The position numbers were made by a program, and so were the translations under genes. Source: Nonomuraea fuscirosea (GTDB lineage: Bacteria; Actinomycetota; Actinomycetes; Streptosporangiales; Streptosporangiaceae). Taken from it: 64,000 bases of DNA. Positions 18,202 to 27,561 of this stretch are shown in pieces. Every line of letters begins with the position of its first letter. The stretch's first letter is position 1. The notes under the pieces are model-generated. The model searched no databases. It was given only the letters and a program-made list of their open reading frames with translations, and had not been told where the DNA came from. The DNA lies in contig NZ_PVNG01000027.1 in NCBI RefSeq assembly GCF_003001935.1, forward strand, positions 1-64,000. The letters are read 5' to 3'.

Positions 18202-19068
18202 TCAGCCCTTGTTGTAGGCGGCGATGACCTCTTTCGGGTCGCCGTCCATTTTGATCTTGCCCTTGTGCAGCCAGATGACCCGGTTGCAGGTCTCCTCGAT
18301 GACGCGCAGGTCGTGGGCGACCAGGAAGACGGTGCCGGCCGACTCGCGGATCTGGCGGATGCGCCCCTCGCTCTTCTTGCGGAACTCGCGGTCGCCGGTG
18401 GCCAGGGCCTCGTCGATGAGCAGGACGTCGTGGGTCTTGGCCGAGGAGATGGCGAAGCGCAGGCGGGCGCCCATGCCGGAGGAGTAGGTCGACATGGGTA
18501 GCTGGACGAACTCGTCGATGCCGGAGAAGTCGACGATCTCCTGGTATTTCTCCCTGACCTCGGCGGGCGTCATGCCCATGGCGTAACAGCCGAGGACGAT
18601 GTTGCGCTCGCCGGTCAGCTCGCGCATGAGGGCCGCGTTGACGCCGAGCAGCGAGGGCTGGCCGTCGGTGTAGACGGCGCCCTCGTGCGGCGGCAGCAGG
18701 CCCGCGATGGCGCGCAGCAGCGTGGACTTGCCCGAGCCGTTGCGGCCCACGATGCCGATGGCGTCGCCATGGTAGGCCACGAAGGTCACGCCCTTGACCG
18801 CGTGGACCTCTTTCATCTGCGGCCGCCCCTGGCGCTTCAGGATGCGCGTGAGGGCGTTGACCGCGTTGCCCTTCTCGTTGTCCGAGGCGGCGCCGTAGAC
18901 GCGGTAGACGATGTGGAGGTCGTCGACGATGACGGTGGGAGTGCCCGTGGGTACGTCGAGGGGCCGCTTGCCCGGGGGCTCCGGGTTGGGATGCACTCTG
19001 ACATCCTTGCCGGGGACGGCGGGCTTGTCGCCCTTCACCTGTGACAGCTCCTTGGTCAGTTCAGCCAC
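18202..19068 (-). CDS. polysaccharide/teichoic-acid ABC exporter, ATP-binding subunit
   Basis: A 288-residue ATPase of the TagH/RfbE/Wzt type. Walker A is GRNGSGKST, the signature is TYSSGMGARLRF, and Walker B is VLLIDEALATGD. The insert after IVYRVYGA and the spacing match O-antigen/teichoic-acid exporters. There is no C-terminal carbohydrate-binding extension, as the protein ends soon after the nucleotide-binding domain. With the permease at 19061 it should flip undecaprenyl-linked glycan across the membrane. The GTG start follows GAGGTACGGGC and overlaps the permease stop by eight bases. Confidence 0.88.
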   Translation of the reverse strand: MAELTKELSQVKGDKPAVPGKDVRVHPNPEPPGKRPLDVPTGTPTVIVDDLHIVYRVYGAASDNEKGNAVNALTRILKRQGRPQMKEVHAVKGVTFVAYHGDAIGIVGRNGSGKSTLLRAIAGLLPPHEGAVYTDGQPSLLGVNAALMRELTGERNIVLGCYAMGMTPAEVREKYQEIVDFSGIDEFVQLPMSTYSSGMGARLRFAISSAKTHDVLLIDEALATGDREFRKKSEGRIRQIRESAGTVFLVAHDLRVIEETCNRVIWLHKGKIKMDGDPKEVIAAYNKG

Positions 19069-19996
19069 GCCCGTACCTCTCCTCGGACCGCCAGAAGAAC
19101 CAGAAGCCGAAGCCGAGTGCGAACACCGCCCAGAATACGCAAGACATCCACACCATCGGAGGCGGGTGGTGGCCGTACTCCGGGTTGTGGGTGGCGATGA
19201 GGATCTCGCGCATCCACTCGATGAAGGAGGCCGCCGGGTTGAGATACATCACGTTGGCCACCCACTGGGGCAGCTGCGCGGCGTCGACGACCTTGTCCTG
19301 GATCGAGAAGAAGACGCCCGAGGCGTAGAGCCACGTGCGGGTGATGAACGGCAGCAACTGGTTGAGGTCGCGCATCGTGGCGCCGAGCCGGGCGACCACC
19401 AGTCCGGCGCCGACGTTGAACATCGTCTGCAGCAGGAGCACCACGGGGATCATGAGCCAATACCACGTGGGCCACTCCTGGGTGGCCACCACGAGCGCGA
19501 GCAGCACGCCCATGGAGATGGCGAGTTGCTGCAGCTCCTGGATCGTGTAGGCCAGCGGCAGCGACGCCCTGGGGAAGTGAAGTGCCCTGATCATCGACAG
19601 GTTGCCGGAGATCGACTTCGCGCCCGCGGTGACCGTGCGCTGCGTGAAGGTGAAGATGAACATCCCGGTCAGCAGGAAGGCCGGGTAGTTGTCGATGTTC
19701 TTGTTGCCGCCCAGGATGAGGCCGAACATCAGGAAGTAGATGCCGGCGTTGAGCAGGGGCGTCAGCACCTGCCACAGCTGGCCCAGCGCGGAGTTGGAGT
19801 ATTTCGTGACGTTGCGTGAGGTCGCGTACGTCAGGATGAAATGACGCCGCTGCCACAGCTGGCGCAGGTAGACAGGAAACCTCGGCCGTGCGATGGCACG
19901 GCGAAGCCCGTATCTCTTGGCGAGCTTGGCCAGCGGCTCCTGCCCGCTTCGGCCGCCCGCCTGGGCGTCCGCTACAGCGGATTCCGGCTGGCTCAT
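19061..19996 (-). CDS. polysaccharide ABC exporter, permease subunit
   Basis: A 311-residue ABC-2 type permease of the TagG/RfbD type with six hydrophobic segments. The first part contains FPVYLRQLWQRRHFILTYATSRN and the amphipathic segment NSALGQLWQVLTPLLNAGIYFLMFG typical of these exporters. It precedes and overlaps the ATPase gene. No glycan-synthesis genes adjoin, so the substrate cannot be read from context. The ATG at 19996 lacks a clear ribosome-binding site. Confidence 0.88.
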   Translation of the reverse strand: MSQPESAVADAQAGGRSGQEPLAKLAKRYGLRRAIARPRFPVYLRQLWQRRHFILTYATSRNVTKYSNSALGQLWQVLTPLLNAGIYFLMFGLILGGNKNIDNYPAFLLTGMFIFTFTQRTVTAGAKSISGNLSMIRALHFPRASLPLAYTIQELQQLAISMGVLLALVVATQEWPTWYWLMIPVVLLLQTMFNVGAGLVVARLGATMRDLNQLLPFITRTWLYASGVFFSIQDKVVDAAQLPQWVANVMYLNPAASFIEWMREILIATHNPEYGHHPPPMVWMSCVFWAVFALGFGFWFFWRSEERYGRG

Positions 19997-20468
19997 GGCA
20001 AGGACTCTATTGGATCCCGGTCGGTGGAGTGCCTGTCACGCGGGTCGGCGACAGTCTGTTGGACGGGGCTTGGCGACGCCGGGTTCCAAGGCGTCGTCAA
20101 GACCTGCTCAACCGTAGCCCAGGGAGGCGGGGTGTGGTGGCAAGGGCGCGACCACCGTCGTGTAGGGGGTATTTTTCATCGACTGTTCACGTCCGGGCTC
20201 TACCCTCTATCGTTGTTTGGGCTGTTTGTACGTTTCTGGGCTGAATGCCCGTGACGGTGGATAGGCACACGTGTGACCGAACTGCAATGCGCCAGAGACT
20301 CCCTGGTGGCAAGTAGTAAGGGATAGTCGCGATCGACTGGCAGGGCGTCGGCTGGTTTGACCATGTCAGCCAAATCCGGGGGGATACCAGGAACCCCCCG
20401 TCAGGCTGCTCCGGATCACCGCAGCTCAGCGCTTGGCGCCCACCTGTAGAGGGAGGAATTCTTTCACC
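19997..20468. promoter_or_regulatory. divergent control region before the oligopeptide importer
   Basis: A 472-bp gap between the exporter and the importer operons. It contains the palindrome AGTCG-CGAT-CGACT (20325-20338), a stem GGCTG/CAGCC (20351-20372) and a hairpin CGGGGGG/CCCCCCG (20377-20400) shortly before the ribosome-binding site GGGAGGAATT. The hairpins would lie in the 5' leader of the importer mRNA. Promoter boxes cannot be fixed with confidence. 19997-20320 is otherwise featureless. Confidence 0.45.
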
Positions 20469-22106
20469 ATGCGTGTTACTAAGGGCGCACGGATCGTCGC
20501 CGGTACCGCGCTGCTCGCCCTCGCGGTTGCCGCGTGTGGCGGCGGTGCCTCGGACAGCGGCGGCACTGCCGCGGGCGGCGGGGAGACGCCGGTCCGCATG
20601 GAGATCGGTGAGCCCCAGGAGCTCCTGAACCCCCAGAACACGACCGAGACCGAGGGCTCTGAGGTCCTCGCCGCGGTGTTCTCGCCGCTCGTACGTTACG
20701 ACGAGAACAAGCAGCCGGTCGAAGAGGCCGCCGAGTCGATCACCACGACGGACAGCAAGGTCTGGACGATCAAGCTGAAGTCCGGCTACACGTGGCACGA
20801 TGGCACGCCGGTCACCGCAGCGGACTACGCGCGCGCGTGGAACTTCGCCGCCCTCCAGGACAACGCCATGAGCTCGTCCTACTTCTTCGGTCGCGTCGAC
20901 GGGTACGAGGACGTGCACCCGGGTGAGGGCAAGACGCCGTCGGCCAAGGAGATGAAGGGTCTCAAGGTCGTCGACGACTCCACGCTCGAGGTCACCCTCG
21001 CGGCACCGTTCTCCCAGTTCAAGACGATGCTGGGCTACACCGCCTTCTACCCCATGCCGAAGTCGGCCATCGGCCCCGATGGCAAGGTGACCCAGGCCTT
21101 CGGCGAGCAGCCGATCGGCCAGGGCCTGTTCAAGCTGGACAAGCCCTACAAGAAGGGCACCGACCCGACCATCGAGCTGTCGGTCTACGACAAGTTCCCC
21201 GGAAAGAAGCCCACGGGCTGGACCAAGCTCCAGTTCAAGGTCTACACCAGCTCCGAGACCGCCTGGAACGACCTGCAGGCCGAGAACCTGGACATCCACG
21301 ACTCGCTGCCGGCCACGGCCATCTCGACGGCCAAGCAGGTGCTCGGTGACCGGTACTTCGACGAGCCCGACGCCTCCATCGGCTACATCGGCACCCCGCT
21401 GAAGTACAACAAGGACTTCCAGAACGTCGACGTGCGCAAGGCCATCTCGATGGCCATCGACCGCAAGACGATCACGGACACGGTCTTCTCCGGCACCCGT
21501 TCGCCGGCCGACGACTTCATCAACCCGGCCATCCCCGGCTACCGCCAGGGCGCGTGCGAGGCGTGCACGTACAACCCGGCCGAGGCCAAGAAGCTGTACG
21601 AGGCCGCCGGCGGTCCGAAGACCATCGAGCTCGGCTACAACAACGACGGCGGCCACAAGGAGTGGATCGAGGCCGTCGCCAACAACCTGCGCGCCAACCT
21701 GGGCATCGAGGTCACTCCGAAGCCGTTCGAGAAGTTCCAGGGCATCCTGGACGCTCTGGACTCCAAGGAGTACAAGGGCCTGTTCCGGATGGGCTGGGCG
21801 ATCGACTACCCGGCGGCCGAGAACTACCTGACCCCGATCTTCGGCACCGGCGCCATCGGCACCGGCTCCAACTACGGCGGCTACTCCAACAAGGACTTCG
21901 ACGAGCTGGTGGCCAAGGGCGACCAGGCCACCGACTCGGCCGAGGGCCTGAAGTTCTACCAGCAGGCCGACGACATCCTGCTCAAGGACCTTCCGTACAT
22001 CCCGGTCTACTTCTACCGGAGCAACTTCGGGCACTCGACGAAGGTCAAGAACGTCAAGCTCAACCTGCTCAACCAGATCAACTGGGCTGACATCGAGAAG
22101 GCCTGA
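20469..22106 (+). CDS. oligopeptide-binding lipoprotein of an ABC importer
   Basis: A 545-residue family-5 solute-binding protein. The signal peptide ends in a lipobox with Cys23 (LALAVAAC), so the mature protein is lipid-anchored outside the membrane. Family marks include SGYTWHDGTPVTAADYARAW, the VRKAISMAIDRKTI helix and the ending DLPYIPVYFYRSNFG. It should deliver peptides or similar ligands to the permeases that follow. The ATG at 20469 is preceded by GGGAGGAATTCTTTC. It is the first gene of a five-gene operon (20469-26205). A 12-bp and a 13-bp hairpin separate it from the permeases. Confidence 0.92.
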   Translation: MRVTKGARIVAGTALLALAVAACGGGASDSGGTAAGGGETPVRMEIGEPQELLNPQNTTETEGSEVLAAVFSPLVRYDENKQPVEEAAESITTTDSKVWTIKLKSGYTWHDGTPVTAADYARAWNFAALQDNAMSSSYFFGRVDGYEDVHPGEGKTPSAKEMKGLKVVDDSTLEVTLAAPFSQFKTMLGYTAFYPMPKSAIGPDGKVTQAFGEQPIGQGLFKLDKPYKKGTDPTIELSVYDKFPGKKPTGWTKLQFKVYTSSETAWNDLQAENLDIHDSLPATAISTAKQVLGDRYFDEPDASIGYIGTPLKYNKDFQNVDVRKAISMAIDRKTITDTVFSGTRSPADDFINPAIPGYRQGACEACTYNPAEAKKLYEAAGGPKTIELGYNNDGGHKEWIEAVANNLRANLGIEVTPKPFEKFQGILDALDSKEYKGLFRMGWAIDYPAAENYLTPIFGTGAIGTGSNYGGYSNKDFDELVAKGDQATDSAEGLKFYQQADDILLKDLPYIPVYFYRSNFGHSTKVKNVKLNLLNQINWADIEKA

Positions 22107-22118
22107 CGTCATTCGCCA

Positions 22119-22145
22119 GGTGGACGGCGGCTCCCGCCGTCCACC
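22119..22145 (+). terminator. intercistronic hairpin 1
   Basis: GGTGGACGGCGG (22119-22130) and CCGCCGTCCACC (22134-22145) form a perfect 12-bp stem with a CTC loop just after the binding-protein stop. There is no T-tract. It probably causes partial termination or protects the upstream mRNA, raising binding protein over permease. Confidence 0.7.
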
Positions 22146-22160
22146 CGTCGGATGGCTGAA

Positions 22161-22216
22161 CTTGGAGGCAGCCACTCGAGCCGGGTAAACCACGGACTCT
22201 GGGGGCTGCCTCCAAG
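22161..22216 (+). repeat. intercistronic hairpin 2 (13-bp inverted repeat)
   Basis: CTTGGAGGCAGCC (22161-22173) and GGCTGCCTCCAAG (22204-22216) are exact complements with a 30-nt loop. The second arm ends 20 bp before the dppB start. With hairpin 1 it forms a processing or stability block. Confidence 0.7.
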
Positions 22217-22235
22217 TGTGTACCGGAGGGCTTGA

Positions 22236-23180
22236 ATGGGCCGATATGTCATTAGGCGACTGATCCAGGCGATACCCGTCCTGCTCGGCGCCACGCTACT
22301 CATCTTCTGCATCGTCTTCGCACTGCCCGGAGACCCCATCGCGGCACTGTTCGGGGACAAGCGCCCGGACCCCGCGATCGCCGAGGTGCTGCGCGAGCAG
22401 TACCACCTCAACGATCCGCTGCTGCTGCAGTACTGGTACTACATCAGCGGCGTCCTCTTCCGCGGTGACTTCGGCGTGAACTTCGCCGACATCCCGGTGT
22501 CCCAGATCATGGCCGGCAAGTTCCAGATCACGCTGAACCTCGCGCTGACCGCCCTGACCATGGAGGCCGTCATCGGCGTCGGCCTGGGCCTGTGGGCGGC
22601 GCTGCGCCGCGGCAAGGCCACCGACACCATGATCCTGGCCTCGACGCTGCTGCTGATCTCGGTGCCCACGCTGGTGACCGGTTTCGTGCTGCAGCTCCTG
22701 CTGGGTGTGAAACTCAAACAGTGGACCGGAGCGGACATCTTCCCCGTGGCGGGCACGTTCGCGGGCTGGCGCAGCTACCTGCTGCCCGGCTTCGTGCTCG
22801 CGGGGACGTCCATCGCGTACCTGACCAGGCTCACCAGGACGAGCCTGGCGGAGACGCTGAGGGCGGACTACATCCGCACGGCCACGGCCAAGGGCCTGTC
22901 CAGACGCCGGGTCGTCGGCAGGCACGGCCTGCGCAACGCGCTGATCCCGCTGGTCACCTATCTGGGCGCCGACCTCGGCAACCTGATGGGCGGCGCGGTG
23001 ATCACCGAGACGATCTTCAATCTCCAGGGGATCGGAAACCAGCTCTTCACGTCGGTGTACCTGCGCGAACAACCCGTCGTCGTCGGTATCGTCACCGTAC
23101 TGGTGCTGGTCTACATCCTGGCCAACCTGGTCGTCGACTTGTTGTACGCCGTGCTAGACCCGAGGATCCGCTATGAGTAA
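22236..23180 (+). CDS. dppB: oligopeptide ABC importer permease (DppB/OppB type)
   Basis: A 314-residue inner-membrane permease with six segments. It opens with YVIRRLIQAIPVLLGATLL, the usual DppB start, and has the EAA-loop region DYIRTATAKGLSRRRVVGRHGL that docks on the ATPases. The ATG follows CCGGAGGG. The stop overlaps dppC by eight bases. It forms a heterodimer with DppC. Confidence 0.92.
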   Translation: MGRYVIRRLIQAIPVLLGATLLIFCIVFALPGDPIAALFGDKRPDPAIAEVLREQYHLNDPLLLQYWYYISGVLFRGDFGVNFADIPVSQIMAGKFQITLNLALTALTMEAVIGVGLGLWAALRRGKATDTMILASTLLLISVPTLVTGFVLQLLLGVKLKQWTGADIFPVAGTFAGWRSYLLPGFVLAGTSIAYLTRLTRTSLAETLRADYIRTATAKGLSRRRVVGRHGLRNALIPLVTYLGADLGNLMGGAVITETIFNLQGIGNQLFTSVYLREQPVVVGIVTVLVLVYILANLVVDLLYAVLDPRIRYE

Positions 23181-24153
23181 CCCAACCCCGCCGGTCGGGC
23201 CGGGACTCCCGGAGACGCAGACCATGGTCTCGGACACGGTGACCGCGCCCGCGCCGCACCGCCAGGGCAAGCACAAGCAGGCCAAGGGCGGCAAGCCCGC
23301 GAGCCTGTGGACCGACGCCTGGTACGACCTCAGACGCCGGCCGATGTTCATCCTGTCGGTGGTCATCATCCTGATCCTGCTGGTCATGTCGTTCTGGCCG
23401 CAGCTGTTCACCTCGGTCGACCCGTTCAACGCCAGGACGTGCGACCTGTCCACGGCGCGGCAGGGGCCCAGCGCGGGCCACCTGTTCGGCCGCGACAACC
23501 TGGGCTGCGACGTCTACGCCAGGACGATCTACGGGGCCCGCAACTCCATCGTGATCGGCGTGCTGACCACGATCATCACCACGCTCGTGGGCGGGCTGTT
23601 CGGCATCGTCGCCGGCTACAAGAGCGGCCTGGTCGACTCGGTCTCCTCGCGGCTCACCGAGGTCTTCTTCGCCATCCCCCCGATCCTGGGCGCCCTGCTG
23701 ATCGCGGCCACGTTCCGCGGCCGGGCCAACAGCATCCTGCTGGTCATCATCGCGCTGGCGGTGCTCGGCTGGCCGATGACGTACCGCATCATGCGAGCGG
23801 CCGTGATCACGGCGAAGAGCCAGGACTTCGTGGTCGCGGCCAGGGCACTGGGCGCGGGAGCGGGCCGGATCATGTTCCGCCACCTGCTGCCCAACTCGGT
23901 GGCCCCGGTCATCGTCGTGGCCACGATCAACCTGGGCGGGTTCATCGCGGCCGAGGCCGCGCTGTCCTTCCTGGGTGTCGGCGTGCTGTCGCCGGACATC
24001 TCCTGGGGCCTGATGATCGCCGACGCGCGCGACAGGTTCCTGGAGGCGCCGCTGCCGCTGATCTTCCCGGCCGTGTTCCTGTGCGTCACCGTGCTGGCGT
24101 TCATCATGATGGGCGACGCCGTGCGCGACGCGCTCGATCCGAAGCTCAGGTAG
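23173..24153 (+). CDS. dppC: oligopeptide ABC importer permease (DppC/OppC type)
   Basis: A 326-residue permease. It has a longer cytoplasmic N-terminal tail (about 45 residues, Pro- and Lys-rich), then the DppC-type LWTDAWYDLRRRPMFILSVV. The EAA loop reads DFVVAARALGAGAGRIMFRH and the protein ends with the standard GDAVRDALDPKLR. It pairs with DppB to form the transmembrane channel. The gene overlaps dppB and is followed after 14 bp by dppD. Confidence 0.92.
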   Translation: MSNPTPPVGPGLPETQTMVSDTVTAPAPHRQGKHKQAKGGKPASLWTDAWYDLRRRPMFILSVVIILILLVMSFWPQLFTSVDPFNARTCDLSTARQGPSAGHLFGRDNLGCDVYARTIYGARNSIVIGVLTTIITTLVGGLFGIVAGYKSGLVDSVSSRLTEVFFAIPPILGALLIAATFRGRANSILLVIIALAVLGWPMTYRIMRAAVITAKSQDFVVAARALGAGAGRIMFRHLLPNSVAPVIVVATINLGGFIAAEAALSFLGVGVLSPDISWGLMIADARDRFLEAPLPLIFPAVFLCVTVLAFIMMGDAVRDALDPKLR

Positions 24154-24167
24154 GAGGGAGGATCAAA

Positions 24168-25205
24168 GTGACGAAGACGACTCCGGACGCGTTGCCCGCC
24201 GAGGGAGGGCCGGGCGACGGGCCGCTGCTCGCCGTCGACAACCTGCACGTGGAGTTCCAGACCCGCGCGGGCGTCGTGCGCGCGGTCAACGGCGTGAGCT
24301 ACACGGTCGGCGCGGGTGAGACCCTCGCCGTGCTGGGCGAGTCGGGCTCGGGCAAGTCCGTGACGGCCCAGGCCATCATGGGCATCCTCGACATGCCGCC
24401 GGCGGTCATCCCCAAGGGGGAGATCCGCTTCAGGGGCACCGACCTGCTCAAGCTGTCGGAGGACGCCCGCACGCAGGTGCGCGGGCAGCGGATCGCGATG
24501 ATCTTCCAGGACGCGCTCTCCGCCCTCAACCCGGTCTTCACCGTGGGCTGGCAGATCAGCGAGATGTTCCGGGTGCACCGGGGCATGTCCAAGGCCGACG
24601 GCATGAAGAAGGCCGTCGAGCTGATGGACCGGGTCCGCATCCCGGCCGCCAGGCAGCGCGTGCACGACTATCCGCACCAGTTCTCCGGGGGCATGCGCCA
24701 GCGCATCATGATCGCCATGTCGATCGCGCTGGACCCCGAGGTGCTGATCGCGGACGAGCCGACCACGGCGCTGGACGTGACCGTCCAGGCGCAGATCATG
24801 GAACTGCTGGCCGACCTGCAACGCGAGAGCCAGATGGGCCTGATCCTCATCACCCACGACCTCGGTGTCGTGGCCGACGTGGCCGACAAGATCGCGGTCA
24901 TGTACGCGGGGCGCATCGTGGAGAACGCCCCCGTGTACGACATCTACAAGGCGCCCGCGCATCCGTACACGAAGGGCCTGCTGGACTCGATCCCCAGGGT
25001 CGACCTCAAGGGCCAGGAACTGTACGCGATCAAGGGTCTGCCGCCCAACCTGCTGGACCTGCCGTCGGGCTGCTCGTTCAACCCGCGGTGCCCGTACCGG
25101 CAGGACAACTGCGTGACCGACGCCCCCCCGCTCTACGAGATCAGCGGCGTGCGCAGCAGCGCCTGCCACTACTGGAGGGAGGTCCTCGATGGCGAGCGGC
25201 AGTGA
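24168..25205 (+). CDS. dppD: oligopeptide ABC importer ATPase (DppD type)
   Basis: A 345-residue ATP-binding subunit. Walker A is GESGSGKS, the signature is FSGGMRQRIMIAMSIA and Walker B is VLIADEPTTALD. The C-terminal oligopeptide-transporter extension carries the cysteine cluster CSFNPRCPYRQDNC followed by CHYW, which in this family can bind an iron-sulfur cluster. The start is GTG at 24168, preceded by AGGAGGGAGG. The 3' end overlaps dppF by 17 bases. Confidence 0.92.
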   Translation: MTKTTPDALPAEGGPGDGPLLAVDNLHVEFQTRAGVVRAVNGVSYTVGAGETLAVLGESGSGKSVTAQAIMGILDMPPAVIPKGEIRFRGTDLLKLSEDARTQVRGQRIAMIFQDALSALNPVFTVGWQISEMFRVHRGMSKADGMKKAVELMDRVRIPAARQRVHDYPHQFSGGMRQRIMIAMSIALDPEVLIADEPTTALDVTVQAQIMELLADLQRESQMGLILITHDLGVVADVADKIAVMYAGRIVENAPVYDIYKAPAHPYTKGLLDSIPRVDLKGQELYAIKGLPPNLLDLPSGCSFNPRCPYRQDNCVTDAPPLYEISGVRSSACHYWREVLDGERQ

Positions 25206-26205
25206 TCGCATTCTCGAGGTGCGCGACCTGGTCAAGCACTTCCCGCTGACGCAGGGCATCGTCTTCAAGAAGCAGATCGGCGCGATCAAGGCCGTCGACG
25301 GCGTCTCGTTCGACCTGAACAGGGGCGAGACGCTGGGCATCGTGGGCGAGTCGGGCTGCGGCAAGTCCACCCTCGCCAAGGTGCTGATGGCGCTGGAGCG
25401 GCCCACCTCGGGCTCGGTCAAGATCGACGGCCGGGACATCGCCAAGGCCAGGGGTGGCGAGCTCAAGCGCATGCGGCGCAACATCCAGATGGTGATGCAG
25501 GACCCGTACACCTCGCTGAACCCCCGGATGACCGTCGGCGACATCATCGGCGAGCCGTACGAGATCCACACGGAGGTCGCCCCCAAGGGCGACCGGCGCA
25601 CGAAGGTGCAGGAGTTGCTGGAGGTGGTCGGACTCAACCCCGACCACATCAACCGCTACCCGCACCAGTTCTCCGGCGGGCAGCGGCAGCGCATCGGCAT
25701 CGCCCGCGGGCTGGCGCTGCAGCCGGAGATCATCGTCTGCGACGAGCCGGTCTCCGCGCTCGACGTGTCGATCCAGGCGCAGGTCATCAACCTGCTCGAA
25801 CGGCTGCAGAACGAGTTCAACCTGGCCTACATCTTCATCGCCCACGACCTGTCGGTGGTGCGCCACATCTCCGACCGGGTCGGCGTGATGTACCTGGGCA
25901 AGTTCGTGGAGCTGGGCAAGGACACGGAGATCTACGACCGGCCGGCGCATCCGTACACGCAGGCGCTGCTGTCGGCGGTGCCGGTGCCCGACCCCGAGGG
26001 CCGGGAGCAGCGGGAGCGGATCATCCTCCAGGGCGACCCGCCGTCGCCCGCCAACCCGCCGAGTGGGTGCCGGTTCCGCACGCGGTGCTGGAAGGCGCAG
26101 GAGATCTGCGCGGAGGAGGAGCCGCTGCTGCAGATCCGGCCGGGCACGGCGCACGAAAGCGCCTGCCATTTCGCCGAAACCCACGATGTGGTGCACGTAG
26201 GCTGA
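25189..26205 (+). CDS. dppF: oligopeptide ABC importer ATPase (DppF type)
   Basis: A 338-residue ATPase, last gene of the importer operon. Walker A is GESGCGKST, the signature is FSGGQRQRIGIARGLA and Walker B is IIVCDEPVSALD. The C-terminal cysteine motif is CRFRTRCWKAQEIC with a later CHF. It forms the nucleotide-binding pair with DppD. A strong hairpin follows at 26214. Confidence 0.92.
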   Translation: MASGSDRILEVRDLVKHFPLTQGIVFKKQIGAIKAVDGVSFDLNRGETLGIVGESGCGKSTLAKVLMALERPTSGSVKIDGRDIAKARGGELKRMRRNIQMVMQDPYTSLNPRMTVGDIIGEPYEIHTEVAPKGDRRTKVQELLEVVGLNPDHINRYPHQFSGGQRQRIGIARGLALQPEIIVCDEPVSALDVSIQAQVINLLERLQNEFNLAYIFIAHDLSVVRHISDRVGVMYLGKFVELGKDTEIYDRPAHPYTQALLSAVPVPDPEGREQRERIILQGDPPSPANPPSGCRFRTRCWKAQEICAEEEPLLQIRPGTAHESACHFAETHDVVHVG

Positions 26206-26213
26206 TCTCTTTT

Positions 26214-26282
26214 CTGGAGGGTCCATCTGTTACGGCGGCGCCGGGTTGCCCCAGACGCCGCACGTGGCTGATGGCCCTCCAG
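26214..26282. terminator. branched hairpin between convergent genes
   Basis: CTGGAGGG-T-CCATC (26214-26227) pairs with GATGG-CCCTCCAG (26270-26282) with one bulge. The loop holds a smaller GGCG/CGCC hairpin. There is no long T-run. It lies between dppF and the converging thiolase-like gene and could stop transcription from either side. Confidence 0.6.
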
Positions 26283-26376
26283 GGAGACGCTGTCTGAACC
26301 CGTCAGTGGCGGGCCGCCGTCACGGCGCCCTGTGGGCCCCGTGACGTGGTTCAGAAGCCGGACCACGTTCCGGGGC

Positions 26377-27561
26377 TCAGCGGGTGGCGATGATCGCTGA
26401 GCCGTGGCCGAACAGGCCCTGGTTGGCCGCCAGGCCGACGCGGGCGTTCTCCACCTGGCGCGGCCCCGCCCGGCCGCTCAGCTGGGCGGTCAGCTCGCAG
26501 AGCTGGGCGATGGCCTGAGCCGGGATCGCCTCGCCGAACGAGGCCAGGCCGCCCGACGGGTTGACCGGGATGCGGCCGCCCAGGGCGGTCTGGCCGTCGC
26601 GGAGCAGCTTGTCCGCCTCGCCGGGCGGGCAGAGGCCGACGTCCTCCATCCAGTCCAGCTCCAGCGCCGTGGACAGGTCGTAGACCTCGGCCAGCGACAC
26701 GTCCTGCGGGCCCAGGCCCGCCTCCTCGTAGGCCGCGTGCGCGATCGCGGCCCTGAAGGGCCGGTGGCCGGGCGGGGGCTCGGTGACGCGGGAGTCCGTG
26801 GCGAAGTCGGGCAGCTCCAGCACCGTGTTCGGGAAGGTCGGCGTTACCGTGGAGACGGCGGCCAGGCGTACCAGGGTGCCGCCGTGGCGGCGGGCGTACC
26901 CCTCCGAGGCCAGGACCACCGCCGCGCCGCCGTCCGAGGTGGCGCAGATGTCCATCAGGTGCAGCGGGTCGGCCACCATGGGGGAGGCCAGCACCTGCTC
27001 GGCGGTGACCCGCTCGCGGTAGCGGGCCATCGGGTTGAGCGAGCCCGCCAGCGCGTTCTTGACCTTGACGGCGGCGAAGTCCGCCGGCGTCGAGCCGTGC
27101 ACGGCCATCCGGCGGCGGGCGTAGAGGGCGAAGTAGGCGGGGTTCGTGGCGCCCAGGAGGCGGAAGCGCAGCCAGTCGGGGTCGTCGGGGCGGTCGCCGC
27201 CGACCGGTTTGAAGAAGCCCTTCGGGGTCGCGTCCGCGCCGATCACGAGGGCGACGTCGCACAGCCCGGCCAGGATCCTGGCGCGGGCGATGTCCAGCGC
27301 CTGGGCGCCCGACGCGCAGGCCGCGTAGCAGGAGGCGACCCTGGCACCCGACCAGCCCAGCGCCTTGGCGTAGGAGGCACCGGAGACGAAGCCCGGGTAG
27401 CCGTTCCTGATGGTGTCCGCGCCGACCACGAACTGCACGTCCGTCCAGGCCAGGCCGGCGTCCTTGAGCGCCTCGCGGGCGGCGGCCACGCCGTAGTCGA
27501 GGAACGGGCGGCCCCACTTGCCCCACGGGTGCATCCCGGTGCCCATCACGACCACGCTCAC
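26377..27561 (-). CDS. thiolase-like lipid-transfer protein (Ltp/SCP-x type)
   Basis: A 394-residue thiolase-fold protein. The nucleophile region reads SCYAACASGAQALD and the C-terminal glycine block NQGLFGHGSAII. The second catalytic region, which in true thiolases is GHP, reads NPSGGLASFGEAIPA, so the usual His is replaced by Glu. This fits Ltp-type proteins that work with a DUF35 partner, some of which are retro-aldolases in steroid side-chain breakdown rather than thiolases. The DUF35 gene is directly upstream. The start is GTG at 27561 after GGAGGCGAGCGTC. Confidence 0.85.
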   Translation of the reverse strand: MSVVVMGTGMHPWGKWGRPFLDYGVAAAREALKDAGLAWTDVQFVVGADTIRNGYPGFVSGASYAKALGWSGARVASCYAACASGAQALDIARARILAGLCDVALVIGADATPKGFFKPVGGDRPDDPDWLRFRLLGATNPAYFALYARRRMAVHGSTPADFAAVKVKNALAGSLNPMARYRERVTAEQVLASPMVADPLHLMDICATSDGGAAVVLASEGYARRHGGTLVRLAAVSTVTPTFPNTVLELPDFATDSRVTEPPPGHRPFRAAIAHAAYEEAGLGPQDVSLAEVYDLSTALELDWMEDVGLCPPGEADKLLRDGQTALGGRIPVNPSGGLASFGEAIPAQAIAQLCELTAQLSGRAGPRQVENARVGLAANQGLFGHGSAIIATR

